Shown: positions 24,940-34,065, counted from the first letter of the stretch. The stretch is DNA of 64,000 nt from Thermococcus sp. MV5 (GCF_012027425.1 NZ_SNUE01000003.1:186001-250000), one strand, 5' to 3'. Program-made: numbers and translations. Notes: generated by a model from the letters alone, not told the origin.

Positions 24940-25707
24940 TCAAACAGCGTTTATCATAACATCCAAAAATTCAAGGCTTTTAAGAACTCCGTCAAAGCTT
25001 TTCACTTCTAGTGACATTGGAACATTGGGAGTCTGTCTGATCACGTCTTTCCAGGGCACATTGCCTTCTCCAAGGGCTAGATGGGAGTCATATGTTCCGT
25101 CATTGTCACTTAAATGAGCATAGATAATTCTGTCCTTTAAAAGTTTGATAAACTCCGTGAACTCTCCATTCACTGTATTTAAGTGGCCGATATCAAAAGT
25201 GACAAATATTTCGGTTCCTTCTACCAGTTCTTTAATGCGTTCTGGAGTTTGACCATCTAGAATCCAAAAAGAGGGCATATTTTCTAGGGCCACTTTTACC
25301 CCTATTTTTTGAGCTGCTTTGTCAATTTCCTCTAGTGAGCGTTTCTGGATCTTTTCATAAGCTTTTGGAAAGCGACCACTCAGAGGAGAACGATGTGCGG
25401 GGTGAATCACGACTAGCATGGATCCCATATATTGTGCAATTTCAAGAGTTTCAAAGAGAAGTTCTAGCGATGCTCTTCTTATCTTTTCATTTAATGATCC
25501 AATGTTTATGTCACTAAACGGTGCATGAATCACGCTTTTTAATTTGGCCTCTTCTAAGAACTCTACATGAGTTTTGTAATTATACTTATTTAGTGCATGA
25601 TATCCTTCATTCACTATTTCAACAAAGTTGACTTTAAGTTGTCTTATCTTGTAAAGAGCTAGACTAAGGCTTTTGTCGTATAATGCTTGTGTTGATACTC
25701 CTATCAC
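24940..25707 (-). CDS. Sugar phosphate isomerase/epimerase-type TIM barrel
   Basis: A 255-residue AP-endonuclease-2-like TIM barrel. Metal ligands appear at the usual strand ends: VEIVNEGYHA, SVIHAPFSD, VVIHPAHRSP, VALENMPSF, VTFDIGHLNTVN, YAHLSDNDGTYDSHLALG and SLEVKSFDG. This set fits a divalent-metal isomerase or epimerase; endonuclease IV is less likely because of length and the absence of the full Zn cluster. GTG 25707 is chosen behind AGGTGG; GTG 25716 lies within the site. Substrate unknown. Confidence 0.83.
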   Translation of the reverse strand: MIGVSTQALYDKSLSLALYKIRQLKVNFVEIVNEGYHALNKYNYKTHVEFLEEAKLKSVIHAPFSDINIGSLNEKIRRASLELLFETLEIAQYMGSMLVVIHPAHRSPLSGRFPKAYEKIQKRSLEEIDKAAQKIGVKVALENMPSFWILDGQTPERIKELVEGTEIFVTFDIGHLNTVNGEFTEFIKLLKDRIIYAHLSDNDGTYDSHLALGEGNVPWKDVIRQTPNVPMSLEVKSFDGVLKSLEFLDVMINAV

Positions 25708-25750
25708 TTTTTCCACCTGAAAATCATAAAGAAGAGGGTATAAAAAGATA

Positions 25751-26419
25751 TCACTCTCTAGCTCTTGGCAAAAATGGTATCAACCAGTCTAAAAAGCTGT
25801 CTATGCTCCTTGTTTGTATGTACAAAGTACCGGTGCCATAAAATTCAGCAACAAGGCCTTCTCCACCAAAAATTGTACTTTTAATTCCTCCAACTCGTCT
25901 TACTCTAAAGTCAAGACCTTCCGTAAATGCCACTAAATGTCCAGTGTCTATAATGAAACTCTCGTTTCTGAGTTCTTTTTTATAGATCCCTCCAAAACTG
26001 GAGAGAAATACTGGTCCTTCTCCGCTTAGTTTTAACAAGAATAGGCCTTCTCTTGAGAAGAATGTCTTTGCACCACCAAACTTAGTGTCTATTTCTATGG
26101 TTTCGGAACTTGCTAAAAACGCTCCACTTTGAGCGTACATTGTTCCTCTGATCTCTAGTGCCTCAATATCACCCATATATGGTGGAGCAAGGCCTATACT
26201 GCCTTTCTCTCCTTCTGCCCTAAAAGTGTTTATGAATATACTTTCTCCTCCTAGCATCGAGCGCTTTAAGGCCTTAAAGATGCCTCCAGTTTTTGTTTCT
26301 ATTTTTATACTTGGGCTCATGTGGACCATTGCACCGGGTTCGGCTTTTATGGCCTCTCCATCTTCAAGTTCTATTTCGACCAAGCTAAAGCTTGGTCTTT
26401 GAATAATTTCATATCTCAT
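25751..26419 (-). CDS. TIGR00266/AIM24 family protein
   Basis: A 222-residue all-beta protein of the AIM24/TIGR00266 family with typical GEAIKAEPGAMVHMSPSIKI, GGIFKALKRSMLGGESIF, GSIGLAPPYMGDI and ESFIIDTGHLVAFTEGLDFR. Glycines are spread at beta turns, as expected for a beta-sandwich or barrel. The start is ATG 26419 after GGTGTC. Molecular function of this family in archaea is not known. It lies alone between the TIM-barrel gene and endonuclease III on the same strand. Confidence 0.88.
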   Translation of the reverse strand: MRYEIIQRPSFSLVEIELEDGEAIKAEPGAMVHMSPSIKIETKTGGIFKALKRSMLGGESIFINTFRAEGEKGSIGLAPPYMGDIEALEIRGTMYAQSGAFLASSETIEIDTKFGGAKTFFSREGLFLLKLSGEGPVFLSSFGGIYKKELRNESFIIDTGHLVAFTEGLDFRVRRVGGIKSTIFGGEGLVAEFYGTGTLYIQTRSIDSFLDWLIPFLPRARE

Positions 26420-26470
26420 TTGTGACACCAAAAATACTGAGATTTTAGGATATATAAACCTTTTTTTGGC

Positions 26471-27172
26471 TTATTTTATATCTTCTTTTTTTATGAGTAC
26501 CTTATTGTATGGACAAAGATCTTGTAAAAAGCATTCACTGCATTTAGGTTTTATGGGCCTACAAATACTTTTTCCATGGTCTACCATCGCGTGGTTTACA
26601 TATATCCATAATCTCTCGGGGATTAATTCTTTTAAATATTCTTCGACCTTCTCAGGTGCGATTTTTGGAGGTGCGAGGCCTAGACGTTTGCTTATTCTGT
26701 TCACATGGGTATCAACAGGGATTGTCTGTTGCCCGAATCCATATGCTAGAACTATGTTTGCACATTTTCTTCCAATTCCAGGGAGCTTCATAAGTTCTTC
26801 AATTTTATCGGGAACTTTACCTCCATATTTCTCTAGGATTATCTGAGAACTTTTAACTATCCACTTTCCCTTGGCTTTCCAAAGTCCCACTCCATTTTTT
26901 CGCAAGAAATCTTGCATTTCCTCAGGAGGTGTTTTGGCAATGATTTTAATGTTTTTGTATTTTTCAAATAACATTTTCCACACTTTATATGTTACTTCGT
27001 CTCTCATTCTTTGAGAGATTATACAATGGACAAGGGTTTTATAAGGATCTCCAATTAGAAGTTTTTCTTTTTGGTAATGGTTCATCAATCGTTTTACAAT
27101 TTCATGAGCTCTTCTTTTCTTTTCATCCCAATTTTCTTTAAATGTGAATGATTGTAAGTTTTTTACCGTCAT
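26471..27172 (-). CDS. nth: Endonuclease III (DNA glycosylase/AP lyase)
   Basis: A 233-residue base-excision repair enzyme for oxidised pyrimidines. The helix-hairpin-helix LPGIGRKCANIVLAYGFG is followed by VDTHVNRISKRLGLAPP with the catalytic Asp. The catalytic Lys is expected in the segment around VLAYG/HHH, and the C-terminal [4Fe-4S] ligands are CRPIKPKCSECFLQDLC (C-x6-C-x2-C-x5-C). The start at 27172 follows GGTGATCC; the N-terminus overlaps the 3' end of the upstream gene by 35 nt, indicating coupling. Confidence 0.94.
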   Translation of the reverse strand: MTVKNLQSFTFKENWDEKKRRAHEIVKRLMNHYQKEKLLIGDPYKTLVHCIISQRMRDEVTYKVWKMLFEKYKNIKIIAKTPPEEMQDFLRKNGVGLWKAKGKWIVKSSQIILEKYGGKVPDKIEELMKLPGIGRKCANIVLAYGFGQQTIPVDTHVNRISKRLGLAPPKIAPEKVEEYLKELIPERLWIYVNHAMVDHGKSICRPIKPKCSECFLQDLCPYNKVLIKKEDIK

Positions 27173-27572
27173 CATGGATCACCACTATAGTTTCATCGGA
27201 TATTTTAACTTCTCTGAGATTGTCGAACCGTTGGTTAAAAATCTTGTGCCCTTTTTGGTTTAAAATTAGAACTTTATTTTCAAAGAGTGCTATGATCCAT
27301 TTTTTAGAGAGAAACACGTCTTTAATCTCTTCATCAAAATCCAACGTTAGGCTAAATATCTCCTCCTCAGTAAGCTCTATTTTTGTGTTTTTGTTTACCC
27401 TTATGAGTTTTGGTTCACTGTACATTACCTTGAATTGAAGGACCTTTCCCAAAAGTTCTATCTCTACAGTATCCCCTTCTTTAATTTCTTTTCCTACAAG
27501 TTTTGCTTTTATGACCTCTATAAAATCAGGTGTTAAAGGAGCATCAAAAAGCGGCTTTAATACAACTTTCAT
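27138..27572 (-). CDS. Conserved small beta protein, CDC48-N-like
   Basis: A 144-residue protein. The N-terminal half, VLKPLFDAPLTPDFIEVIKA then GKEIKEGDTVEIELLGKVLQ, resembles the CDC48 domain-2/VAT-N beta barrel. The C-terminal half, VFLSKKWIIALFENKVLILN then REVKISDETIVVIHDDGKKL, looks like paired propeller or WD-like beta hairpins. No ATPase is attached. The start at 27572 is supported by GGGTGG. It overlaps nth by 35 nt. Role unknown; possibly a stand-alone adaptor domain (inference). Confidence 0.7.
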   Translation of the reverse strand: MKVVLKPLFDAPLTPDFIEVIKAKLVGKEIKEGDTVEIELLGKVLQFKVMYSEPKLIRVNKNTKIELTEEEIFSLTLDFDEEIKDVFLSKKWIIALFENKVLILNQKGHKIFNQRFDNLREVKISDETIVVIHDDGKKLTIIHI

Positions 27573-27629
27573 GAATTTCCACCCACTCAATATACTCATA
27601 AATTATAATAAGGGTTTTGAACCACAAAC

Positions 27630-27658
27630 TTTATAATTGATATATCGTTTGATATATC
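27630..27658 (+). promoter_or_regulatory. TATA and duplicated GATATATC operator, padR promoter
   Basis: TTTATAATT (27630-27638) is followed by palindromic GATATATC at 27639-27646 and 27651-27658, 12 bp apart and just before the ribosome site of the PadR gene. The position is right for autorepression of the PadR-ABC operon. Confidence 0.5.
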
Positions 27659-27669
27659 TGGTGAGCTAT

Positions 27670-28125
27670 ATGGAAAGACCAAAATATAAAGGCCATCTTA
27701 AGCTCCTTATCCTTTATATGCTAAAGGAGAAGCCACAACATGGATATGGGATAATGTCCGAACTTGAAAATAGATATGGGATTCCAAGTCCAAGTGCGGG
27801 GGCTATATATCCTATTCTATCAAGTTTAAAAAGAAATGGTCTGATTGAAGTGGTTAGGGAAGGTAAAAGAGAGAAGAAACTATATCAAATAACAGAGAGT
27901 GGGAGAAAATATCTCGATGAACATAAAGATGAACTCTTTGAAGTTATTAGAATGATAGAGTCCTTTAAGGAATTTAGAAGTCTTGGGGGAAATGAACTCA
28001 AAGAGGTAATTAAAGAAGTTCTAAAGGTTCTCCCATCGCTCACCAGAGAGCAAAAAATAGCGCTTTCAAAGGAGATCATAGAGTTTACGAGGAGAATTAG
28101 GTTAATAATTTTGGGAGGAAACTAG
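27670..28125 (+). CDS. PadR-family transcriptional regulator
   Basis: A 151-residue winged-helix regulator: KGHLKLLILYMLKEKPQHGY, GIMSELENRYGIPSPSAGAI, YPILSSLKRNGLIEVVREGK and REKKLYQITESGRKYL are the PadR helices and wing in order, followed by a C-terminal dimerisation helix region. The start at 27670 follows GGTGAG. It is one nucleotide from the ABC ATPase start, so it is the first gene of a regulator-exporter operon. Such PadR proteins usually repress multidrug pumps until a ligand binds (family knowledge). Confidence 0.92.
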   Translation: MERPKYKGHLKLLILYMLKEKPQHGYGIMSELENRYGIPSPSAGAIYPILSSLKRNGLIEVVREGKREKKLYQITESGRKYLDEHKDELFEVIRMIESFKEFRSLGGNELKEVIKEVLKVLPSLTREQKIALSKEIIEFTRRIRLIILGGN

Positions 28126-28126
28126 C

Positions 28127-29107
28127 ATGCATGCAATTGAAGTTGAAAACTTAGTTAAACGATATGGTGATTTTGAGGCCGTTAGAGGAATCTCTTTCAA
28201 AGTAAAAAGAGGGGAAATATTTGCATTTCTAGGTCCTAATGGAGCTGGTAAAACCACTACTGTTCACGTGCTTACAACACTTCTTAAGTTAACTTCGGGA
28301 AAGGCTATTGTGGCTGGTCATGATGTTGTTAAGGAGCCAATAGAAGTAAGAAAAAAGATAGGAATAGTTTTTCAGGATCCTAGCTTGGATAGAGAGCTGA
28401 CAGCTTATGAGAACATGTACATTCATGGAAGAATTTATGGACTTAATGGAAATGAATTAAAAGAAAAAATAAAACGGCTTCTAAGATTTGTAGAGCTCTG
28501 GGATTTCAAGGATAAGCCTGTGAAAACATTCAGTGGTGGTATGCAGAGAAGACTCGAAATTGCACGCTCGCTTCTTCATGAACCAGAAATTCTATTCTTA
28601 GATGAACCTACAATAGGTCTTGACCCTCAGACAAGGGCTCATATATGGGAATACATTAAAGCAATGAAAGAAGAGCATAACATGACTATTTTCTTGACAA
28701 CACATTATATGGACGAAGCTGAACAACTTGCTGATAGAATTGCGATAATTGATCATGGGAAAATAATTGCAGAAGGAACAGCTGAAGGGTTGAAAAAGCT
28801 AGTGGGCAATGATGTAATATCTCTCAAACTTGAGGCCCCAGAAAAACTCAAGTGTCTCAAATCTGACTTCATTAAAGGTTGTAAGCTTCTCAGCGATAAT
28901 AGAGTTCATTTAGAGGTTGAAAATGCTGCAGAGGCACTCCCAAAACTCTTTACTCTTGCCCAGAAAGAGGGGGTTAATATATTGGAGGTTACCTATCACC
29001 GGCCTACACTCAATGATGTTTTCTTGCACTTAACAGGGAGGGAAATAAGAGAGGAGAGTGGGGAGAGTACACTCAAAATGATAGCTCGTATGAGGCTGAG
29101 GAGGTGA
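28127..29107 (+). CDS. ABC exporter ATPase (DrrA/CcmA type)
   Basis: A 326-residue ATPase: Walker A FLGPNGAGKTTTVHVL, Q-loop VFQDPSLDREL, signature TFSGGMQRRLEIARSLL, Walker B ILFLDEPTIGLD and H-loop FLTTHYMDEAEQLA. A C-terminal extension ends THRPTLNDVFLHLTG-like (YHRPTLNDVFLHLTGRE), the DrrA signature of drug/daunorubicin-type exporters. GGGAGG lies 9-10 nt before ATG 28127. It sits between the PadR gene and the permease gene. Confidence 0.93.
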   Translation: MHAIEVENLVKRYGDFEAVRGISFKVKRGEIFAFLGPNGAGKTTTVHVLTTLLKLTSGKAIVAGHDVVKEPIEVRKKIGIVFQDPSLDRELTAYENMYIHGRIYGLNGNELKEKIKRLLRFVELWDFKDKPVKTFSGGMQRRLEIARSLLHEPEILFLDEPTIGLDPQTRAHIWEYIKAMKEEHNMTIFLTTHYMDEAEQLADRIAIIDHGKIIAEGTAEGLKKLVGNDVISLKLEAPEKLKCLKSDFIKGCKLLSDNRVHLEVENAAEALPKLFTLAQKEGVNILEVTYHRPTLNDVFLHLTGREIREESGESTLKMIARMRLRR

Positions 29108-29111
29108 TAAA

Positions 29112-29882
29112 ATGAGGGCATTTATTACTATGATATATAGGCAGGCAAAGCGCTTCTTTAGGGCGAGATCTAGAGTCATAGGGATGATAATCAATCCTCT
29201 TATATGGTTGATTTTCTTCGGTCTTGGTTGGAGCAAGGTTTTCGACAATCCTATGGCTAGGACAATATTTGGAGGCGTGGATTACTTAACTTTCCTGGCT
29301 CCGGGCATATTTGCTATGACTATATTTAATCAGAGTTTTGTAAGTGGGGTTAGTGTTATATGGGACAAGCAGTTTGGTTTTCTTAAGGAAATTTTGGTAG
29401 CACCAGCATCAAGAAAAGAGGCTATTGTTGGGAGAGTGACTGGAGACTCTCTCCTTACGACAGTTCAGGGCCTCATAATACTCCTCTTAACATTTCTTTT
29501 AGCAGAAAATCTTAAACTTTCTGGGATTTTGCCTGCTCTTGTAATGGGATTTCTCCTAGCAATAGCATTCTCGGGCTTTGGAACAACTCTAGCACTTAAA
29601 ATGGAGAGTCTGGAAGGATTTCAGATGATAATGATGGTTCTCATGATGCCACTCACTTTCCTTAGTGGTGCAATATATCCCATAGAGGCCATGCCTGGCT
29701 GGATGAAAGCTTTGGCATATATAAATCCACTAACTTATGCGGTTGATGGGGCCCGCTATTATCTGGTAGGATCTAATGTTACGAGATTCTCTATAACGAC
29801 TGATTGGATAGTTTTGGGATTACTTGCGTTGGTATTCCTTAGTTTTGCGATGTTAGAGTTTGAAAAGGCGACTATTGATTGA
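29112..29882 (+). CDS. ABC-2 type permease
   Basis: A 256-residue integral membrane protein with six hydrophobic segments (VIGMIINPLIWLIFFGLGW, YLTFLAPGIFAMTIF, LTTVQGLIILLLTFLLA, ILPALVMGFLLAIAFS, MVLMMPLTFLSGAIYPIEAM, TDWIVLGLLALVFLSFAML). FLSGAIYPIEAMPGWMKAL is the ABC-2 signature. GAGGAGGTGATAA precedes the ATG, 4 nt after the ATPase stop. It pairs with the DrrA-like ATPase; drug or lipid export is a family inference. The 3' end overlaps pgk by 11 nt on the other strand. Confidence 0.93.
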   Translation: MRAFITMIYRQAKRFFRARSRVIGMIINPLIWLIFFGLGWSKVFDNPMARTIFGGVDYLTFLAPGIFAMTIFNQSFVSGVSVIWDKQFGFLKEILVAPASRKEAIVGRVTGDSLLTTVQGLIILLLTFLLAENLKLSGILPALVMGFLLAIAFSGFGTTLALKMESLEGFQMIMMVLMMPLTFLSGAIYPIEAMPGWMKALAYINPLTYAVDGARYYLVGSNVTRFSITTDWIVLGLLALVFLSFAMLEFEKATID

Positions 29883-31113
29883 AATCTTTTTTATTTTTAA
29901 ATTTCTCATAACTTATTCTAAGAGCTTCTAAAACCGGGAGAGTCTTTCCTGCAAAGAACGTCAGCATTGCTCCCCCACCTGTGCTTATGTGAGAAATTCC
30001 TTTTATATTATATTGATATATACTGGCTATACTGTGCCCACCGCCCACTATAGAAAATGCGTTGCTTTTTCCTATTGCTTTAAAGACCTCAATAGTGCCT
30101 TTGGCAAATTCCTCAATCTCAAATACTCCCATTGGACCATTAGCTACTATTATGGCGGCTTCTTTTAAGATTTCACTGTATTTTTCTATTGTTCTGCTTC
30201 CAATATCCATAATGGGTCTTTCATCGAATACCCATTTTTTGTCACTTAAAAGATCTATCTCAACTCTCTCTCCTTTGTATTCTACTGCAAAATCTACAGG
30301 AGTTCGGATGTAGGGATAAAACTCATTTAAAATTTTTTCAGCTCGATCTACGAGGTTGATTAGTCCTTTCCGCTCCAAGAGACTTATGTTTGCATCTCCC
30401 AGGTCAAAGCCTTTAGCGAGAGTGAATATGTGTCCCACCAAACCTCCAGTTAAAATTAAGTCTGCCTTTCCATTTTTTAAAGCGTTTTCTGCGACATTTA
30501 ATGAATCTTCAACTTTAGCTCCACCAAGTACGTACACTTTAGGCACTTCTTCACTTTCGTAGGCTTTTGTTAGGGCTTTTATCTCTTTCTCCATTAAAAA
30601 ACCAGGTATCATGGGTTTTATCTTTGCAAAACCGACTAGTGAAGGTTGAGATCGATGAGCGGCGGCAAATGCTTCAGTTACAACATAGTCAACTAAGGGA
30701 GACAGTTTTTTAACAAAATATGTCTTTTCACATTCTTCTAATGGTCGTTGTTTGGTCTCCTCAGCTGCAAATCTGAGATTCTCAAGAATTAAAATCTCAC
30801 TTGGCTTTAGAGAGTTTATAGCATCTCTCGCACATTTTCCAAAAATGTCTTCCACATATCCCACATCCACTCCTAGAAGGGAACTCAAAATCTCAGCATG
30901 CTGTTCTGTGGTCAGGTAATCATCTTCATAGGGCTTGCTTTGATGTGTCCCTATCACTATTTTTGCTTTATGCTCTAAGAGGTAGCGTATAGTGGGCAGT
31001 ACGGCCCTAAATCTCGCGTCACTAATAATTTTTCCATCTTTTACAGGTGAGTTGAGATCCGCCCTGAGAAAAATGACCTTGTTATGATAATTGAACCCTG
31101 GTAATCTAAACAT
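29872..31113 (-). CDS. pgk: Phosphoglycerate kinase
   Basis: A 413-residue archaeal PGK that transfers phosphate between 1,3-bisphosphoglycerate and ADP/ATP; in Thermococcales it serves mainly gluconeogenesis. Markers: VIFLRADLNSPVKDGKI, KIVIGTHQSKP, LILENLRFAAEE, VLGGAKVEDSLNVAENALKN, VANGPMGVFEIEEFAKGT and the C-terminal SIVGGGHSIAS with HISTGGGAMLTFFAGK. ATG 31113 is chosen behind GGTGAGAGC; the 54-nt longer frame lacks a site. No clear TGM motif was found upstream. Confidence 0.95.
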   Translation of the reverse strand: MFRLPGFNYHNKVIFLRADLNSPVKDGKIISDARFRAVLPTIRYLLEHKAKIVIGTHQSKPYEDDYLTTEQHAEILSSLLGVDVGYVEDIFGKCARDAINSLKPSEILILENLRFAAEETKQRPLEECEKTYFVKKLSPLVDYVVTEAFAAAHRSQPSLVGFAKIKPMIPGFLMEKEIKALTKAYESEEVPKVYVLGGAKVEDSLNVAENALKNGKADLILTGGLVGHIFTLAKGFDLGDANISLLERKGLINLVDRAEKILNEFYPYIRTPVDFAVEYKGERVEIDLLSDKKWVFDERPIMDIGSRTIEKYSEILKEAAIIVANGPMGVFEIEEFAKGTIEVFKAIGKSNAFSIVGGGHSIASIYQYNIKGISHISTGGGAMLTFFAGKTLPVLEALRISYEKFKNKKDFNQ

Positions 31114-31302
31114 GCTCTCACCTGATTCTTGTAACTTTTGGGGAGTTAAAAAGGTTATTTTAAACACTTATAGTGGTGATGTATGAGGTATTTGGTTCTT
31201 TAATTTTAGATGAAAACATGAGAGGTTGGAAAATGGCAAAAGGGATTTATATTATAATTACTCTATTATTTTTAGGTATGCGAGTTAATTGGATGTGATA
31301 TT

Positions 31303-33453
31303 ATGAAGTGGAATTTAGAGATCTTACAAGAGGCGCCTCATGAAACGCTTATCAAAACTCTGGTAAACTTGCTAGAACTGATGGGGTTTAGGAATGTGGA
31401 AATGGTGGATAGCCCAGAAGAGTGGGGAATAGATATTCTCGCTCTTAGGGATGATCCTATCGCGGGATTTGAAAAATATGTAATAAAAGTAAAATCAGGA
31501 GCTTTAACGTCTTCTCAAGATATTGAGAATTTTAATGAAGCCATAGAGAGAGCAAAGGCCGATAAGGGAATTTTCGTCTCAATAAATGGATATACTAAAG
31601 ATGCCAAACTTGTGGTTGGGAAGGAATACAAAGGAAGGATAATCATATGGGATGGCGAAAAGCTTGTTGAAGATTTAAACGACAAAAAAGTACCAGTGAG
31701 TGAAGACCTACTCAAAAAAATCAAGAGAAAAAAAGAAGAGGAAAAATTGGAAGAGAAGCGAAAAGGTGTTCTAAAGGTAATACGACTAGATACTCCACTT
31801 TTGTACTCTTTCTCTCCAGATAAAGTTTTTGAACAATTATCCTCATTACTTGAGAAAAAGTATAAAATAAAGAGAGAAGATATTATTCTAAAGACCTTGA
31901 TTTTAGAAGCTTCAACGGCTTATATCTTCTCTTGGTCAGCTCTGGTGGAGGATACAAAAGACAAGGCTGTAATATTTTCTAAGGATGAAATACTGACCTT
32001 TGTGAGTAAAGACGATGAATTAGACAAGAAAGTATCTAGGGCCCTTTTAGAGAGTGGATCTGTTATTAAGGCGACAGAGATAAGGATAATTGAGCCATTA
32101 AGCCCAAATGAGGCGGTTTTATTGGTTAAGTCCAGACTTGCAGAGGATCTAAAAGTCTCTCAAAGTAGTGTTATTTTACATTCTAGGAAGAAAGTGTATA
32201 TTCCTAAAAGAGTATTACTGGAATTGCAAGTTGGAGTAAATTCCGCAAGGGGGGAAGTTGACCTTAAAAGCAAAGAGGCTAGGGTTGAAATAGAACCTCT
32301 TCCAAAGGAGAAGTTAATTGAAATTGCCAAGGAGGAGTGCATGAATTTACTTGGGGAAGAACTTAAGGAGATTTCATTTGAACCAAAAGAGAATGTGGCT
32401 ATAATAAATGGTCAAGTTAGCAGGTTCCTTTTTGGTGCAGCTGTTCATATATATAGTGGAAGGGTTTTAAAGAGAAAATCGAAGATAAAGAGAGATGCAA
32501 TTCTCTCTGAAGTCTCAAAGAAATATCCCGGAGGGAAAATTATTTTTTTTACTGAAAAAGAGGATAAAGCAATTATTGATGTGCTAGCACCTGAGGGTAT
32601 TGTAGTTTTGGAATTTAACTTGGAAACGGGAGCCTATGTGGTCAAAGAAAAGCTTGTCCATCCATATAGTCTGGCGAAAATAGCGAAAGATCTTATTGAA
32701 GCCAATTTTGATATAAAAGACCTAGAACTTAGTGATTTCAAGGTTCGCGATCATAAGAACCTAGAACTACTCCTTAAAAGTGAAGATGGAAAAGTTTTGG
32801 TAAAGGTCGATGGAAAGACAGGAGATATAATGGATTACTTTGTGGAAATTACTCCTGAAAAAGCTGAAAGAATAATCTCGAAAAAATATCCTGACTGGCG
32901 AATAAAGAAAATAGAAGAATTAAAAGATAGCTATAAGATAGAACTCGAAAATGACAGACTTTTACTAAAACTCTCTCTTGGTAAAGATGGGAAACTACTA
33001 ACAGAAGTCGATAAATATTTGAAAGAAGATGTTGTGAAGAAAATCGTGGAGGAGTTCTTAGAGGAGAAAGGAATCACTGCAGATATTAAAGAGTTAGAGC
33101 TTGATGAAAATTGGAAGGTCAAATTTGCGGGTAAAGAACGGGTGGGGGAGATTCTCATAGAACGAGTTTCAGGGAGAGTCTTAAAGAGTGATATTTTCCT
33201 AACAGAATTTATAATTGAAGAAACTTATCAGGCCCATGTTTCAGAGAAGTTCGCTGAGAAAAATCCGAAAACAGAAACAATAATAGTTCACAAGGAAAGA
33301 GGGTATGCAATTATAAGGCTTTCTGGAGATAATGGGTTTTATTATGCAAAAGTTGATCTTCGTACAGGTAAAATCTTAAAAGAGGACATGGTATCAAAGA
33401 AAGGGTTAAAGGCAAAAATAAAGAAACTCCAGCTGGATGCAAAGTACAAGTGA
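31303..33453 (+). CDS. Mrr-like nuclease domain fused to tandem PepSY-like repeats
   Basis: A 716-residue protein. Residues 1-130 resemble the Mrr restriction-endonuclease fold: helix PHETLIKTLVNLLELMGF, then WGIDILALRDD with Asp44, and VIKVKSG with Lys64. The usual Gln/Glu of the catalytic (E/Q)xK is Lys62 here, so nuclease activity is doubtful. A charged linker (150-156) follows. From about 160 to the end come some seven units of 60-75 residues with the pattern helix + KKYP + beta + (V)D..TG.I, e.g. ISKKYPDWRIKKIEELKDSY, VKVDGKTGDIMDYFVEITPE and AKVDLRTGKILKEDMV, which look like PepSY domains. No signal peptide. Divergent from pgk; monocistronic. Function unknown. Confidence 0.8.
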   Translation: MKWNLEILQEAPHETLIKTLVNLLELMGFRNVEMVDSPEEWGIDILALRDDPIAGFEKYVIKVKSGALTSSQDIENFNEAIERAKADKGIFVSINGYTKDAKLVVGKEYKGRIIIWDGEKLVEDLNDKKVPVSEDLLKKIKRKKEEEKLEEKRKGVLKVIRLDTPLLYSFSPDKVFEQLSSLLEKKYKIKREDIILKTLILEASTAYIFSWSALVEDTKDKAVIFSKDEILTFVSKDDELDKKVSRALLESGSVIKATEIRIIEPLSPNEAVLLVKSRLAEDLKVSQSSVILHSRKKVYIPKRVLLELQVGVNSARGEVDLKSKEARVEIEPLPKEKLIEIAKEECMNLLGEELKEISFEPKENVAIINGQVSRFLFGAAVHIYSGRVLKRKSKIKRDAILSEVSKKYPGGKIIFFTEKEDKAIIDVLAPEGIVVLEFNLETGAYVVKEKLVHPYSLAKIAKDLIEANFDIKDLELSDFKVRDHKNLELLLKSEDGKVLVKVDGKTGDIMDYFVEITPEKAERIISKKYPDWRIKKIEELKDSYKIELENDRLLLKLSLGKDGKLLTEVDKYLKEDVVKKIVEEFLEEKGITADIKELELDENWKVKFAGKERVGEILIERVSGRVLKSDIFLTEFIIEETYQAHVSEKFAEKNPKTETIIVHKERGYAIIRLSGDNGFYYAKVDLRTGKILKEDMVSKKGLKAKIKKLQLDAKYK

Positions 33454-34065
33454 TTAGGTCATTAAGAGGCTTTCGATGAGCTTTATAGCTTCTACTATTT
33501 TTGTTTCTGGTACATCTTCTTCGGGTAACTCTAAATTTATTACAAGCCGTTCTTCTTGCCCTTCTTCGTCTAGTCCATAGACTTCGAGCTCTTCAATGTC
33601 TACATCTTCAAAGAAGTTTTCTATTTCAGGCCCAATGACCTTTTTGTCGTTTCCATAGACTTCCACTCTAATAACGTCATCCTTTGAGGATGCCATAACT
33701 GCTATTTCATAACCTCCAACTTTTTTTGTGAACTTTATCATATTTCCGTATCCTAAAACCTCTTCACTAAACCCAAGTTTCTTCATAACACTTCTCATTC
33801 TCTCAATTTTTGCTTTCATCCTATTCAACAAGCGGTCTCTCAACTTATAACTCTCTTCTAGGGCTTTTTTCATACCCTCACCAGCGTTTTCAATCTCGCC
33901 TTCCCATATTCCAATAAGCTTTATGCCAGAAGAGGCTGGTCTAAGCTCAATTTTTAAACTCTCTATGTCAAAATCCTTCAAATCCTCAATCCTAAGCTCA
34001 CTTAGGTTTAGTATATCAAATTCGATTCTAACTAGATTTCCAAAAGCTTTCCCTTTAAATTTCAA
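33454..34065 (-). CDS. Thermococcales conserved hypothetical protein
   Basis: A 203-residue acidic soluble protein with alternating beta and helices: RIEFDILNLSELRIEDLKDF, a central basic helix RDRLLNRMKAKIERMRSVMK, then GYEIAVMASSKDDVIRVEVY and an acidic C-terminus. No motif recognised. The start is TTG 34065 behind GGTGATGCCCT. Its stop adjoins the stop of the Mrr-PepSY gene (convergent, no gap). TATA-like TTTTTAAAC lies upstream. Function unknown. Confidence 0.72.
   Translation of the reverse strand: MKFKGKAFGNLVRIEFDILNLSELRIEDLKDFDIESLKIELRPASSGIKLIGIWEGEIENAGEGMKKALEESYKLRDRLLNRMKAKIERMRSVMKKLGFSEEVLGYGNMIKFTKKVGGYEIAVMASSKDDVIRVEVYGNDKKVIGPEIENFFEDVDIEELEVYGLDEEGQEERLVINLELPEEDVPETKIVEAIKLIESLLMT

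Noticed and set aside
31113-31200. Possible TGM site upstream of pgk (CATCACCACTATAAGTG on the minus strand)
   Set aside because: The second half does not match GTGATA and the spacing is wrong, so only a half-site is present.
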